Source: Woeseiaceae bacterium (GTDB lineage: Bacteria; Pseudomonadota; Gammaproteobacteria; Steroidobacterales; Woeseiaceae). Taken from it: DNA of 48,580 nucleotides. A program made the translations under genes and the position numbers. The notes beneath the pieces were generated by a model. It saw only the letters and a program-made list of their open reading frames with translations, made no database searches and was not told where the DNA came from. Of this stretch, positions 37,112 through 48,331 are shown piece after piece (position 1 is the first letter of the stretch; each line of letters opens with the position of its first letter). Location: assembly GCA_024640365.1 (NCBI GenBank), contig JAHEFE010000015.1:1-48580 (forward strand). The letters run 5' to 3'.

Positions 37112-37962
37112 GGCGTTGCAGCGGTCGCAGACAACAACCACGCCGGATTGACTGCCGTCCCGTTCAAATAGGTAGCGAAGTGCAGGTGGGGACCGGTTAC
37201 TCGTCCGGTTGCACCCACTTTTCCTATAACTTGTCCGGGTATAACAGTCTCACCTTCTGCAACGACTGTCGTGTCGAGATGGCAATACATCGTAACCAAG
37301 CCCTGACCGTGATCAAGGAGCACAGTATTGCCATTAAAAAAGTAATTACCCACGGCTGTAACGATCCCAGACGCTGGGGCGTGAATATCAGTGCCCTTGC
37401 CGGCGGCGATATCCATTCCTTTGTGTGGTGATCGTGGTTGATCATTAAAGAACCGTCGTAAGCCAAAACTCGAGCTGCGCACTCCTGCGACGGGCGCAGC
37501 AAGTTCCACGGATTGCAGTGGAATATCTCGCCAGTTATTCAGGGCCGCATCGATAATTTTTCGCTCTTTGGAAATGCGTTGCAATTGATCTTCTTTGGGG
37601 CTGACGTAATCTTGATTCGTTACCGTCAATCGCTGTTCACGATAGCTGTACGGCTTAATCACTACGGTGCGGATGTCGTCCGTGCCGTCGGCTTGGGCGA
37701 TAGTAATCGTAAAGTCTCCCGGTGCTTGCTCGAGTGCAACGCCAACTATCGCGGTCCAACCGTTTTCCGTTGCGATCACCAGGGCTCGCTTGCCGGTGGC
37801 TGTCACAACCTGAGGAGCAGCTTTGTTTGCCGCGGTATTCGAGATCGGGATCACGGCTATACCACCTGGGTATGGCTGGTTAGCAGGCGTCGCAGCACTG
37901 GCCACGCCGCCAAAGGCGATCAGAATTACGCTGACGCAGCGAAGAGCGCTGGCTGGTTTCAC
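37108..37962 (-). CDS. Periplasmic M23 (LytM) metallopeptidase
   Basis: A 284-residue exported protein. The signal peptide ends near residue 23 (ASA), an N-terminal beta-rich domain of about 120 residues follows, and the C-terminal LytM domain has the zinc ligands of SPHKGMDIAA and the HLH of GPHLHFA. It likely cuts peptide cross-links in peptidoglycan. All catalytic residues are kept, so it looks active, unlike EnvC or NlpD. The GTG start overlaps the xseA stop (GTGA), so the two are coupled. The name of the exact subfamily is uncertain. Confidence 0.88.
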   Translation of the reverse strand: MKPASALRCVSVILIAFGGVASAATPANQPYPGGIAVIPISNTAANKAAPQVVTATGKRALVIATENGWTAIVGVALEQAPGDFTITIAQADGTDDIRTVVIKPYSYREQRLTVTNQDYVSPKEDQLQRISKERKIIDAALNNWRDIPLQSVELAAPVAGVRSSSFGLRRFFNDQPRSPHKGMDIAAGKGTDIHAPASGIVTAVGNYFFNGNTVLLDHGQGLVTMYCHLDTTVVAEGETVIPGQVIGKVGATGRVTGPHLHFATYLNGTAVNPAWLLSATAATP

Positions 37963-39347
37963 GCTTTCTTGTCCTTGTCGGACGAGGCGGTAATCGTTGC
38001 TGTGATATGACCGCGTGCGAGGCGGGCAGATATCATTTCGCCTTTCACGGCTTTGGTCGCATCGGTGAGGATGCGGCCTGTATTCGCATCGCTAACGATT
38101 GCGTAGCCGCGCTCGAGGGTCGCAAGCGGACTCACCGAGTTCAGCCCACGAGCGGCCAGTCGCAGGCGCAGCTGTAATCTTTCGATCGATCGTTGTCCGT
38201 TAGCTAGTAAATCATGGCGGAGATCCGCCAGTCGCTGCATTGTGCGTTGCACGGACAATGCAGGTGATGCCTGCAGCAATTTGCTGCTTAGCGCGCCCAG
38301 GCGCTGGCGGCGCTGCAGGGCATCATGCCGAGCCGCCAGGATGAGTCTTTCGCGAACGGCAATTAATCGCGATCGTTGTCGCTGCACTGAGTCGGCTGGC
38401 CCTGCCCGACCGAGGCGACGACTCAACCAGTCGAGCGTCTGCGCCTTGTCCGTGAGGACACGGCGGCTGAGCGCGATCAAGCGTGCGGTCGTCGCGGTAA
38501 ACGTTCTTAACCACTCGGCCTGGTCTGGCACGACCAGTTCAGCGGCGCCAGATGGCGTGGGTGCCCGCAGATCAGAGGCGAAATCGGAAATCGTGAAATC
38601 GACCTCGTGACCAATGCCGGTAACGACCGGTATGCGGCTGCCGCGAATTGCGCGCACGACTAGTTCTTCGTTAAATGCCCATAGGTCCTCCAGAGAGCCG
38701 CCACCGCGTGCCACGATTAATACATCGCACTCGTCACGTTCGCCGGCGGTCGCAATGGCTTTGACGATTTCCGGTGCCGCCGCGTCGCCCTGCACGGCGA
38801 CCGGGTAAATGACCACTGGAACCGCGGGGAAGCGTCGTTTCAATACGCTCAAGATATCGCGGATAGCCGCACCGCTCGGTGACGTGATGACGCCGATGCG
38901 ACGGGGTAGGGCCGGCAAAGGCCGCTTGACCTCGGCGGCGAACAGGCCCTCGTCCGCAAGGCGTTTTTTCAGTTCTTCAAAGCGTCGCCGCAGTTCGCCT
39001 TCGCCTGCTGCCTCGACTTGCTCCACGATCAGCTGATAATCACCGCGCGGCTCGTAAATACTGACCTGACCAAATACGATTACTTTGTCGCCGTTTGCCA
39101 GGTTGCTCGTATTCATGCGCTGTCGCTGGCGGAAAAAGGCGCAGCGTAATTGCGCAGTTTGATCCTTAAGGCTGAAATACAGGTGTCCAGAGGCGGGGCG
39201 CGCCAGGTTGGACAGCTCTCCCTCGATCCAAAGCCGGCCCAGACCGCCCTCCAGGATGCTACGCGCCTGTCGATTAAGCTCGGTGACGGTAATGACGTCA
39301 GCGCTGGATTTGTTGGTGGGACTATTCATTGAGCCAGTATACGACAT
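37959..39347 (-). CDS. xseA: Exodeoxyribonuclease VII large subunit
   Basis: A 462-residue nuclease subunit. An N-terminal OB-fold (TVTELNRQARSILEG through GQVSIYEPRGDYQL) is followed by the catalytic domain with RIGVITSPSGAAIRDIL, RGGGSLEDLWAFNEE and GHEVDFTISDFASDLRAPTPS, then a long coiled-coil arm and the C-terminal LERGYAIV. It degrades single-stranded DNA with the small subunit XseB, not encoded here. An ATG at 39329 is also in frame; neither start has a strong ribosome binding site. Divergent from guaB, which is the common arrangement. Confidence 0.95.
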   Translation of the reverse strand: MSYTGSMNSPTNKSSADVITVTELNRQARSILEGGLGRLWIEGELSNLARPASGHLYFSLKDQTAQLRCAFFRQRQRMNTSNLANGDKVIVFGQVSIYEPRGDYQLIVEQVEAAGEGELRRRFEELKKRLADEGLFAAEVKRPLPALPRRIGVITSPSGAAIRDILSVLKRRFPAVPVVIYPVAVQGDAAAPEIVKAIATAGERDECDVLIVARGGGSLEDLWAFNEELVVRAIRGSRIPVVTGIGHEVDFTISDFASDLRAPTPSGAAELVVPDQAEWLRTFTATTARLIALSRRVLTDKAQTLDWLSRRLGRAGPADSVQRQRSRLIAVRERLILAARHDALQRRQRLGALSSKLLQASPALSVQRTMQRLADLRHDLLANGQRSIERLQLRLRLAARGLNSVSPLATLERGYAIVSDANTGRILTDATKAVKGEMISARLARGHITATITASSDKDKKA

Positions 39348-39387
39348 GGAGATTCGAGTCTCTTGGCAAAGATTTACCCGGGTCTTG

Positions 39388-39416
39388 TTTACGGCAAATT
39401 GGTGCAGGGTTACAAT
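39388..39416 (+). promoter_or_regulatory. Candidate sigma-70 promoter of guaBA
   Basis: TTTACG (4 of 6 to consensus), a 17-base spacer and TACAAT (5 of 6) lie 35 bases before the guaB start. Position and spacing are good. No separate regulator site is evident. Confidence 0.5.
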
Positions 39417-39447
39417 CGCCGGCTTATTTCGACAACCTCAGCGGTGA

Positions 39448-40917
<1,470 letters not shown>

Positions 40918-40938
40918 TTTGAATAACCGGGTTTTTCT

Positions 40939-42540
40939 ATGACCGACGCTGTACGCCACTCGTCTGCGCCAAAAGCGGACATTCATGCCCACCGTATTCT
41001 GATTCTTGATTTCGGGTCGCAATACACGCAATTGATCGCGAGACGTGTCCGCGAGTGCGGTGTCTACTGCGAAATTCATCCGTGGGATATGAACGCCGAT
41101 GCTGTGCGAAATTTCGGTGCGAAGGGCGTCATTCTTTCCGGTGGCCCCGAGTCGGTGAATCTCGACAATCCGCCACATGTATCGCAAGCGGTTTTTGAAT
41201 TGCCGGTTCCTGTATTGGGAATTTGTTATGGCATGCAGACGATGGCCGCGCAGCTTGGTGGCAAAGTTGAGCCGTCCAATCATCGCGAATTTGGTTACGC
41301 TGAAATTACGCCGCACGATTCAATTCTGTTGCAGGGCCTGAGTGATGCCGACAGTGCGAGTGATGCACAGCTCAAAGTGTGGATGAGTCATGGCGATCGT
41401 GTGACGGAAGTGCCACCCGGGTTTCAGATTGTCGGGGAAAGTATCAACTCGCCGCTGGCCGCGATGGAGCATGTAAAGCGTCGCTACTTCGGCCTGCAGT
41501 TCCACCCAGAGGTGACTCATACTCTGCAGGGCAAGGAAATCATTCGCCGTTTTATCCGCGACATTTGTGAATGTTCAGGTGAGTGGACGCCGGATCACAT
41601 TGCCAGCAGCGCCATTGCTAAAGTCCGTGAGCAAGTGGGTGATGGCAAAGTGTTGCTCGGTTTGTCGGGCGGTGTTGATTCCTCGGTCGTAGCAGCTCTA
41701 TTGCACCAAGCAATCGGCGATCAACTGACGTGTGTATTTGTTGATCACGGCTTGTTACGTCATCACGAAGGTGATCAGGTGATGGAAACCTTTGCGCAAC
41801 ACCTCGGGGTGAAGGTCATTCGCGTCGATGCTGCGGATCGATTTTTTGCCGGGCTCAAGGGCGTCAGTGATCCGGAAGAAAAGCGTAAAATTATTGGTGG
41901 ATTGTTTATCGATGTTTTCGATGAAGAGGCACACAAACTGGAAGGAATTGATTGGTTGGCGCAGGGCACAATTTATCCCGATGTCATCGAGTCAGCAGGT
42001 GCCTCAACCGGTAAAGCGCATAACATCAAGTCACATCACAATGTCGGTGGCTTGCCAGATTACATGCGTATGAAACTTGTTGAACCGTTACGCGAACTGT
42101 TTAAGGATGAGGTGCGGCAACTGGGCCTCGAGCTGGGGCTGCCGCGTGATATGGTCTTCCGTCATCCGTTCCCGGGTCCGGGTCTTGGCGTACGCGTGCT
42201 TGGCGAGGTGAAGCCGGAGTACGTGTCGCTGTTACAGCTTGCCGATAACATTTTTATCGAAGAACTGCATAAGCACGATCTATACGACAGGACCAGCCAG
42301 GCGTTCGCAGTATTCCTACCGGTGCGCTCAGTAGGCGTCATGGGTGATGGTCGACGCTACGATTTCGTGGTGGCATTGCGTTGTGTCGAAACTATCGACT
42401 TCATGACGGCGCGGTGGTCTCGCTTACCGTACGAATTCCTGGAGCATGTCTCGTTACGTATCATCAATGAGGTTGATGGTATTTCACGCGTGACCTATGA
42501 CATTTCCGGGAAGCCACCTGCAACGATTGAGTGGGAATAA
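40939..42540 (+). CDS. guaA: GMP synthase (glutamine-hydrolysing)
   Basis: A 533-residue two-domain enzyme. The glutaminase domain has Cys96 (GICYGMQ) and the QFHPEVTH partner residues. The ATP-pyrophosphatase domain has the PP-loop [11 protein letters not shown], and the C-terminal dimerisation domain ends in the usual KPPATIEWE. It amidates XMP to GMP. The N-terminus is slightly longer than in E. coli, with a short polar tail before [12 protein letters not shown]. Secure assignment. Confidence 0.97.
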   Translation: MTDAVRHSSAPKADIHAHRILILDFGSQYTQLIARRVRECGVYCEIHPWDMNADAVRNFGAKGVILSGGPESVNLDNPPHVSQAVFELPVPVLGICYGMQTMAAQLGGKVEPSNHREFGYAEITPHDSILLQGLSDADSASDAQLKVWMSHGDRVTEVPPGFQIVGESINSPLAAMEHVKRRYFGLQFHPEVTHTLQGKEIIRRFIRDICECSGEWTPDHIASSAIAKVREQVGDGKVLLGLSGGVDSSVVAALLHQAIGDQLTCVFVDHGLLRHHEGDQVMETFAQHLGVKVIRVDAADRFFAGLKGVSDPEEKRKIIGGLFIDVFDEEAHKLEGIDWLAQGTIYPDVIESAGASTGKAHNIKSHHNVGGLPDYMRMKLVEPLRELFKDEVRQLGLELGLPRDMVFRHPFPGPGLGVRVLGEVKPEYVSLLQLADNIFIEELHKHDLYDRTSQAFAVFLPVRSVGVMGDGRRYDFVVALRCVETIDFMTARWSRLPYEFLEHVSLRIINEVDGISRVTYDISGKPPATIEWE

Positions 42541-42603
42541 GCGGCGCTATTGCACGGCAGCTCCCGCCCAGGCCAGTGGTCTTCCGTTTAATGTCTTCAG
42601 AAC

Positions 42604-42641
42604 AGGTCAGAAACAAATGACCTCAGCGGCAGTTTCGCTGA
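42604..42641 (+). promoter_or_regulatory. Two adjacent stem-loops upstream of mtnBCD
   Basis: AGGTCA-N8-TGACCT (42604-42623) is a perfect 6-bp dyad, directly followed by TCAGCG-N7-CGCTGA (42623-42641), sharing one base. No T-run follows, so it is not a normal terminator of guaA. It could be a protein operator or a leader RNA structure. Function unknown. Confidence 0.35.
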
Positions 42642-42711
42642 TTAGTACTCTGGTTCATGTTCCATAATTTCTAGAGATTGGTGAGCTCCGACCCTGTAGC
42701 GCAGGTAAGAC

Positions 42712-42737
42712 CGCTGGCGGGCTGCCACTTGCCAGCG
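42712..42737 (+). promoter_or_regulatory. Stem-loop in the mtnB leader
   Basis: CGCTGGC and GCCAGCG form a perfect 7-bp stem with a 12-base loop, 38 bases before mtnB. No poly-T follows. It does not match a riboswitch consensus that I can recall. Confidence 0.35.
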
Positions 42738-42775
42738 TTATGCACGCAGGTTATAAATCGTGTTCATACAGTTGA

Positions 42776-43387
42776 ATGAACCCTATCTCCATGAAAAACA
42801 AGGCCAGCGCTCTGGTTGAAGTCTGCAATTTTATCGGTGCACACGGTTGGTGTCCGGCGACCGGAGGCAATTTTTCCGTGCGTCTGGATAATGATCAGTG
42901 TCTGATAACACAGTCCGGCAAAGACAAATCTCGCCTGAGCGAAAACGACTTGATGGTGTGTTCACTCGACGGCAAGGCCGTTGATAGCCGCCTTCGACCG
43001 TCGGCTGAAACGGCACTGCATACCACTCTGTACAGGTCCGATCGCAATATTGGTGCGGTGCTGCATATTCATTCGGTGACGTCCACCGTGCTTTCGCGTA
43101 CCGATGCCGACAAGCTATTCGTGAGTGGTTTTGAGATGCAAAAAGCCCTTACCGTAAATAAGACACATGACGAGACAATTGAGATAGCCATTTTCGACAA
43201 TGATCAAAACATTGCCGCGCTGGCAGCGAAGGTAGAAAGAAATATGCCGGATCAACCGGGGTTCCTGGTGCGCGGACACGGTCTTTATGCCTGGGGGAGG
43301 GATATCGACGAGGCACGCCGTCACGTTGAAGGCTTTGAATTTCTATTCGCCTGCTTAATGCAGGAAAAGCTGTTGACGGGCAAATGA
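42776..43387 (+). CDS. mtnB: Methylthioribulose-1-phosphate dehydratase
   Basis: A 203-residue class II aldolase-type protein. It has GWCPATGGNFSVRL near the N-terminus, zinc-binding HIHSV at about 101-105, and the third-ligand region VRGHGLYAWG, all characteristic of MtnB. It dehydrates 5-methylthioribulose-1-phosphate in methionine salvage. An internal ATG at 42791 is possible; neither has a strong ribosome binding site. The stop overlaps the mtnC start (ATGA). mtnA and mtnN/mtnP are not in the window. Confidence 0.93.
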   Translation: MNPISMKNKASALVEVCNFIGAHGWCPATGGNFSVRLDNDQCLITQSGKDKSRLSENDLMVCSLDGKAVDSRLRPSAETALHTTLYRSDRNIGAVLHIHSVTSTVLSRTDADKLFVSGFEMQKALTVNKTHDETIEIAIFDNDQNIAALAAKVERNMPDQPGFLVRGHGLYAWGRDIDEARRHVEGFEFLFACLMQEKLLTGK

Positions 43388-44061
43388 ATATCAAGGCAAT
43401 ACTGACTGACATTGAAGGTACGACCAGTTCGATTTCCTTCGTGCATGATGTGTTGTTTCCATATGCCAGCCGAATGCTGCCTGATTTTCTGCACAGGCAT
43501 CAGAACGAAGATGAAGTCGCCAAGTTGCTGGAAGACACGCGCAGAGAAGCGCGCGAACCGGATGCCGATATTGCGCGGACTATTGAAATACTGTTGCAAT
43601 GGATACGCGAAGATCGAAAAGCGACATCATTGAAAGCTCTGCAAGGACTCATTTGGGAACATGGATATAGCGACCATGATTTTACGGGGCATATTTATCC
43701 AGAGGCGGCTCGCCAACTGGAGCAATGGCATGACGCAGGTATTGATATCTATGTTTATTCCAGCGGTTCAGTCAAGGCGCAGCAGTTGTTGTTCGGGCAC
43801 AGTGATGTCGGCAATCTGCTGCATGTCTTCAAGGGCTATTTCGATACCCGAGTAGGACACAAGCGCGAGGCGGGATCTTACCTTTCGATAAGCAAATCGA
43901 TCCGTCTGCCGGCCGAAGAAATTCTTTTTCTCTCAGACATAGTTGAGGAGCTTGATGCCGCAAGAGATGCAGGAATGGCAACTGTCCAATTGGTACGTGA
44001 TAACAATGTTATTACCGGTTCACACGCTACCGCACATGATTTTGACCAGATAGTGTTTTAA
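43384..44061 (+). CDS. mtnC: Enolase-phosphatase E1
   Basis: A 225-residue HAD-superfamily enzyme. It starts IKAILTDIEGTTSSISFV with the HAD aspartate, has motif II YVYSSGSVKAQQLLFGHS, the lysine region GHKREAGSY and motif III FLSDIVEELDAA. It enolises and dephosphorylates 2,3-diketo-5-methylthiopentyl-1-phosphate to the acireductone used by MtnD. The ATG overlaps the mtnB stop. Complete and typical. Confidence 0.95.
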   Translation: MNIKAILTDIEGTTSSISFVHDVLFPYASRMLPDFLHRHQNEDEVAKLLEDTRREAREPDADIARTIEILLQWIREDRKATSLKALQGLIWEHGYSDHDFTGHIYPEAARQLEQWHDAGIDIYVYSSGSVKAQQLLFGHSDVGNLLHVFKGYFDTRVGHKREAGSYLSISKSIRLPAEEILFLSDIVEELDAARDAGMATVQLVRDNNVITGSHATAHDFDQIVF

Positions 44062-44100
44062 ATAAAGTGGTATAGCCCAATTCATTAACAGGCGACAGAT

Positions 44101-44646
44101 ATGACTCGTTTAACAATCTACCCTGAATCTCGACCAGAAAGTCCGGCACTGAACACGGATAATTTTGGACGTATTCAACAGGAATTATCAGCCGTAGGCA
44201 TTCGCATCGAGCGCTGGCAGGCGGACCGCGAATTGGCCGCTGACGCCAATAATGACAGCATCATTGCTGCCTACCAGAGTGAAATCGACAGACTGGTCGC
44301 CGCGCAAGGTTATCAGTCCTACGATGTCGTCAGTATAAATCCGGACAGCCCGCAAAAAAACGAATTCAGAAAAAAGTTTCTTGCTGAGCATACCCACAGT
44401 GAAGATGAGGTCCGTTTTTTTGTGCGTGGCCACGGTCTGTTCGTTATTCACAGTAATAGCAAAGTGTTTGCACTGCTGTGCGAAAAAGATGACCTGATCG
44501 CAGTACCGGCTAACACCCGCCACTGGTTCGACATGGGGCCGAATCCGTTATTCACAGCAATTCGTCTGTTTAATAATCCGGAGGGTTGGGTCGCCAGCTT
44601 CACCGGCGATGATATTGCCGATCGCTTCCCGTTGCTGGAAAACTGA
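44101..44646 (+). CDS. mtnD: Acireductone dioxygenase
   Basis: A 181-residue cupin. The metal ligands are in AEHTHSEDEVRFFVRG, with a later histidine in PANTRHWFDMG. With iron it forms the keto acid precursor of methionine; with nickel it gives an off-pathway product and carbon monoxide. It follows mtnC by 39 bases and completes an mtnB-mtnC-mtnD unit. Confidence 0.95.
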   Translation: MTRLTIYPESRPESPALNTDNFGRIQQELSAVGIRIERWQADRELAADANNDSIIAAYQSEIDRLVAAQGYQSYDVVSINPDSPQKNEFRKKFLAEHTHSEDEVRFFVRGHGLFVIHSNSKVFALLCEKDDLIAVPANTRHWFDMGPNPLFTAIRLFNNPEGWVASFTGDDIADRFPLLEN

Positions 44647-44902
44647 TCGCTCGTTAACAGCCGCTGCTCATCGCTAACAGGTGGGCGACAGCTCAGCAAA
44701 GGGTGTGCGCCGCATGCAGAAATCGTTCGTATTGTGTTTGTAGGTCAGTGCGGAAGCATAATTGCGACGGCGTGGGCGACTCACGTATGATGTTGCTGAA
44801 AGCAAATTGACTAGCTGCCTATTCTCGTCGTGTTGACGCAGCGGTGCGAGGTGTATTTGGTCCAATGCGGGGCTTTTTAGGGGCCCTTACGGGTGATCGG
44901 GA

Positions 44903-45400
44903 ATGACAGAACTTAAAACGGACAGACTGGTTTTAAGAAATCTGCAACGCAAAGATTTGCCGTTGCTTGTCACCCTGATTGGTGAGTGGGACGTCGCTAA
45001 ATGGTTGTCCCGGGTTCCTTACCCCTACACAATGGATGACGCAGAAAAGTGGCTGGAAATAGTCGCTCGGCAAGAACTGAATTTATCGATATTTAGAGAT
45101 TCTGTTCTAATTGGTGGCGTCGGACTGACACGAGAACCCGACGGGTCGCATGAACTGGGGTACTGGCTGGCTAAAGAGTGCTGGGGGAAGGGTTATGCGA
45201 CGGAGTCAGCTCGTGCGTTGCTGCAGCATGCTACGCGAGGGCCCGGTGTTTCACAAATCAAATCGGGATACATGGCCGGCAACGTAAGCTCGGCTCATGT
45301 ACTGGCCAAGCTCGATTTTACAGTGGTGGGCGATATTGAACTATATTCTCTGGCACGTCAGGAAAAAGTAATTTGCACCAGGCTGGTGTTGAATAGTTGA
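44903..45400 (+). CDS. GNAT-family N-acetyltransferase (RimJ/RimL type)
   Basis: A 165-residue acetyltransferase of the RimJ/RimL type. It begins with LKTDRLVLRNLQRKDLP, and the acetyl-CoA binding motif A is ELGYWLAKECWGKGYATESA. The segment NVSSAHVLAKLDF is the usual C-terminal signature. Substrate may be a protein N-terminus or a small amine; it cannot be told. It stands alone after 256 bases of non-coding DNA in which I see nothing definite. Confidence 0.85.
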   Translation: MTELKTDRLVLRNLQRKDLPLLVTLIGEWDVAKWLSRVPYPYTMDDAEKWLEIVARQELNLSIFRDSVLIGGVGLTREPDGSHELGYWLAKECWGKGYATESARALLQHATRGPGVSQIKSGYMAGNVSSAHVLAKLDFTVVGDIELYSLARQEKVICTRLVLNS

Positions 45401-45443
45401 CATCGCGATGTTCTTCGATAAAAACGGTGAGGGGAGAGAGAAA

Positions 45444-45554
45444 ATGGAATGGATAGGTGCAATGGGTTTTATTTTCGGACTAGTGGCATTTTCCAGGGTG
45501 GCAAAACTCGAAAAAAGGCTGAATGAAGCCGGCGTATTTAAAGCACAAGAGTAG
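45444..45554 (+). CDS. Small single-span membrane protein, 36 residues
   Basis: An ATG with GGGGAGAG about 5 bases upstream opens 36 codons ending in TAG. The peptide begins MEWIGAMGFIFGLVAF, which is one hydrophobic span, followed by a charged tail with RVAKLEKRLNEAG. The ribosome binding site, hydrophobic helix and amphipathic tail suggest a real small protein. From memory, similar small hypothetical proteins with a W-x-G-F-x-FG start and a KLEKxL tail occur in proteobacteria. Function unknown. Confidence 0.6.
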   Translation: MEWIGAMGFIFGLVAFSRVAKLEKRLNEAGVFKAQE

Positions 45555-45651
45555 TGCAATAAATTCAGCTGCGAGTAGGTTTTGCGGCCGTTTAATGTGC
45601 AGGTGATTCTTCATTTTCAAGGATTGCTTCGACTCCAATAGTTGAGTGTTA

Positions 45652-46251
45652 ATGAAGCTAACTGACGATACGTTGTACGAGGAGCGAACATTTGATGGCC
45701 TCGAACTTAGAAGTGCGGTCGTCAAAGCGAGTCGGTTCGAGTTGTGTAAATTCATTGATTGCGATTTTACTGAATCCGAATTTCTGAAATGTAAATTTGT
45801 CGATTGTGAATTCAGGGACAGTAATCTCAGCCTGGTTCGGTTTGATGGTAGTCGGTTTCTGGAAACAGATTTCAGACTATGCAAAATAACGGGTGTTAAC
45901 TGGACTTCATTGAACTGGACCAGCGTTGCTCTGGTGGCACCACTGGTGTTTGAATCCTGTGATGTGAGCTACTCGGTGTTTAGCGCTTTGCAATTATCGG
46001 AATTGGTTATGCGACATTGCAAAGCGCATGATGTCGATTTTACCGAGTGCGATCTGACCGGGGCCGATTTGGTAGGAACGGATTTTGCGGAGTCACGATT
46101 CAGTCATACAAAGTTGGACAGAAGTGATTTCCGCGGTGCAGTGAACTATTACATAAACCCACTGGAGAACGCTATTAACGGGGCGCGGTTCAGCACTCCT
46201 GATGTGCTGAGTTTGCTGGTTCCATTCAAGATTAGAATCGATGTCGAATAA
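45652..46251 (+). CDS. Pentapeptide-repeat protein
   Basis: A 199-residue protein made mostly of pentapeptide repeats of the A(D/N)Lxx kind, seen as CKFIDCDFTESEFLKCKF and later CDLTGADLVGTDFAESRF. A right-handed quadrilateral beta-helix is expected. The C-terminus reads NYYINPLENAINGARFS and a hydrophobic VLSLLVPF, an ending common to this bacterial group. Length resembles Qnr and MfpA, but nothing here specifically indicates gyrase protection. A GTG two codons upstream is in frame; ATG at 45652 chosen. Its base composition looks AT-richer than its neighbours, so acquisition is possible. Confidence 0.8.
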   Translation: MKLTDDTLYEERTFDGLELRSAVVKASRFELCKFIDCDFTESEFLKCKFVDCEFRDSNLSLVRFDGSRFLETDFRLCKITGVNWTSLNWTSVALVAPLVFESCDVSYSVFSALQLSELVMRHCKAHDVDFTECDLTGADLVGTDFAESRFSHTKLDRSDFRGAVNYYINPLENAINGARFSTPDVLSLLVPFKIRIDVE

Positions 46252-46287
46252 AGTAGCGAGTTGGATTAGGCACCGGCAGACAGTTGA

Positions 46288-46767
<480 letters not shown>

Positions 46768-46799
46768 CGAGACTCGCCAAATACCAGATGGCCGTCGGT

Positions 46800-48275
46800 T
46801 TAGTAAAGCATCTGCGGAGCAGTCAGGGCGATTGTCGCGGCGGTTGTTATTTCAGATGGCGGAATCGGTTCATCGATTGATTCTTCCGGTTCTTCTTCGT
46901 TATCGATCATCCACAACAAAATGTCAAAGTAGCTGCGGATATTTTTTACGTAGAGAACGGGCTCCCAGCCACGTGCGTAGCCGTACTTCATTTTCGAATA
47001 CCACTTGTGTTGCGCCAGTAACGGTAGTGCTTCACTGACGTCAACCCATCTGTTGGGATCACCACCCTGCAGGCGCACAATTTTCATGGCATCTCTGAGA
47101 TGGTTGTAACCCACATTGTAAGCGGCAAGTGCCATCCAGGTGCGATCAGGTTCAGGCACTGCATCCGGAATGCGCTCCATTTGTCGCGCGAAGAAACGAG
47201 CGCCGCCGTCGATGCTGCTTTTCGGGTCGAGTCTGTCAGCGAGTCCCAGGTAGTCGGCAGTTGCTTCGGTCAACATCATGATGCCGCGGACACCGGTGGG
47301 TGATACGGCCTTGGCGCGCCAGTGCGATTCCTGATAACCGATGGCTGCCAGCAATCGCCAATCGACGCCGGAGGTATCTTGTGCTTCCTCAAACATTTCC
47401 TTAAAGCGGGGCAGGCGACTGTCAACATGGCGTATGAAAGATCGGGTACCCACGTAGTCGAATCGATCTACGTGACCGTAATAACGCTCTCGAACTTGCG
47501 CCAGCAAGCCATTGCGCTTCGACTCGATAAGATAGTTATCCGCCTCTGCCAACAGGCTGTCGCCGATATCTTTCTTGAACGCCCAGGCTATCTGATCAGC
47601 GATCTCCAGATCTAGCGCTACCCGGAGGTCGGGATGAAAGTGGCGATGGATATTGAAATCGGTGGAGTCGGCTGTCGTGTAATCGATTTCTCCGGTGGCG
47701 ACTTTATCGAGCATGTCGGAAACTTCAACGTCGGCATTTTCGTGCCATTGCAAGTCCGGATAGCCTTTCTTTATAGCAGCCATCGTCTCGGCGTGGCTGC
47801 TTCCGGCAATGATTTCGATGTCACTGCCAATAATGTCTTCAATGGCTCTTGGCCGTCCTCTCCCGAGCTTATAGACCAGCAAGGTGTCAACCTGGGAGTA
47901 GGGCTGGCTGAAGCGGGCGTACTTCAGACGGGCCGGTGTAATCGATAAGCCGGCGGCGGCCATCTGGGCGTCTCCGGAGATGAGGTGCGGCATTATTTCT
48001 GATATCGAGACGACTGGAATGATCACCAGTTTTACGCCGAGTTGATCGGCAAAGCCTTTAACGAGATCGTACTCGGGACCGGTAGGTCCGTCGGGTCCCT
48101 GATAGTAGGTAGTGGGACTTTGGCGCGTGACGACTCGTAGTTCGCCGAGACTCCGAACTTGTTCGAGCAGTGACGGTGGCGCCGAGCAGGTGCCCAGTAA
48201 GCCACTTAGTAAAATGCAAAACAATATTCGCAAATCAGATCCCCGTAACCTGTCGTTTTGCGGCACCCGGAACAA
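46800..48275 (-). CDS. mltF: Membrane-bound lytic murein transglycosylase F
   Basis: A 491-residue exported protein. An N-terminal signal region ends in LLGTC, a lipobox-like motif with Cys30. Residues about 45-265 form a family 3 solute-binding-like domain, and about 300-420 the SLT lysozyme-like domain with catalytic Glu316 in IGYQESHWR and VRGIMMLTEATADYLG. It cleaves glycan strands in peptidoglycan. The start is uncertain: TTG at 48275 gives the longest form, while a TTG at 48233 with GGGG upstream would give a compact lipoprotein signal. Family is certain. Confidence 0.93.
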   Translation of the reverse strand: MFRVPQNDRLRGSDLRILFCILLSGLLGTCSAPPSLLEQVRSLGELRVVTRQSPTTYYQGPDGPTGPEYDLVKGFADQLGVKLVIIPVVSISEIMPHLISGDAQMAAAGLSITPARLKYARFSQPYSQVDTLLVYKLGRGRPRAIEDIIGSDIEIIAGSSHAETMAAIKKGYPDLQWHENADVEVSDMLDKVATGEIDYTTADSTDFNIHRHFHPDLRVALDLEIADQIAWAFKKDIGDSLLAEADNYLIESKRNGLLAQVRERYYGHVDRFDYVGTRSFIRHVDSRLPRFKEMFEEAQDTSGVDWRLLAAIGYQESHWRAKAVSPTGVRGIMMLTEATADYLGLADRLDPKSSIDGGARFFARQMERIPDAVPEPDRTWMALAAYNVGYNHLRDAMKIVRLQGGDPNRWVDVSEALPLLAQHKWYSKMKYGYARGWEPVLYVKNIRSYFDILLWMIDNEEEPEESIDEPIPPSEITTAATIALTAPQMLY

Positions 48276-48331
48276 AAAATTATTTCGACCCGGTTACAAC
48301 AATTCAACTCGTGCTGCTTCTTTCGTAATTA

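Noticed and set aside
42541..42775. SAM or SAH riboswitch before mtnB
   Set aside because: Stem-loops are present, but I could not match the conserved core of any S-adenosylmethionine or S-adenosylhomocysteine riboswitch from memory, so only the stems are reported.
45652..46251. Qnr-type quinolone resistance determinant
   Set aside because: Pentapeptide repeats and length fit, but no Qnr-specific loops were recognised; kept as a general pentapeptide-repeat protein.
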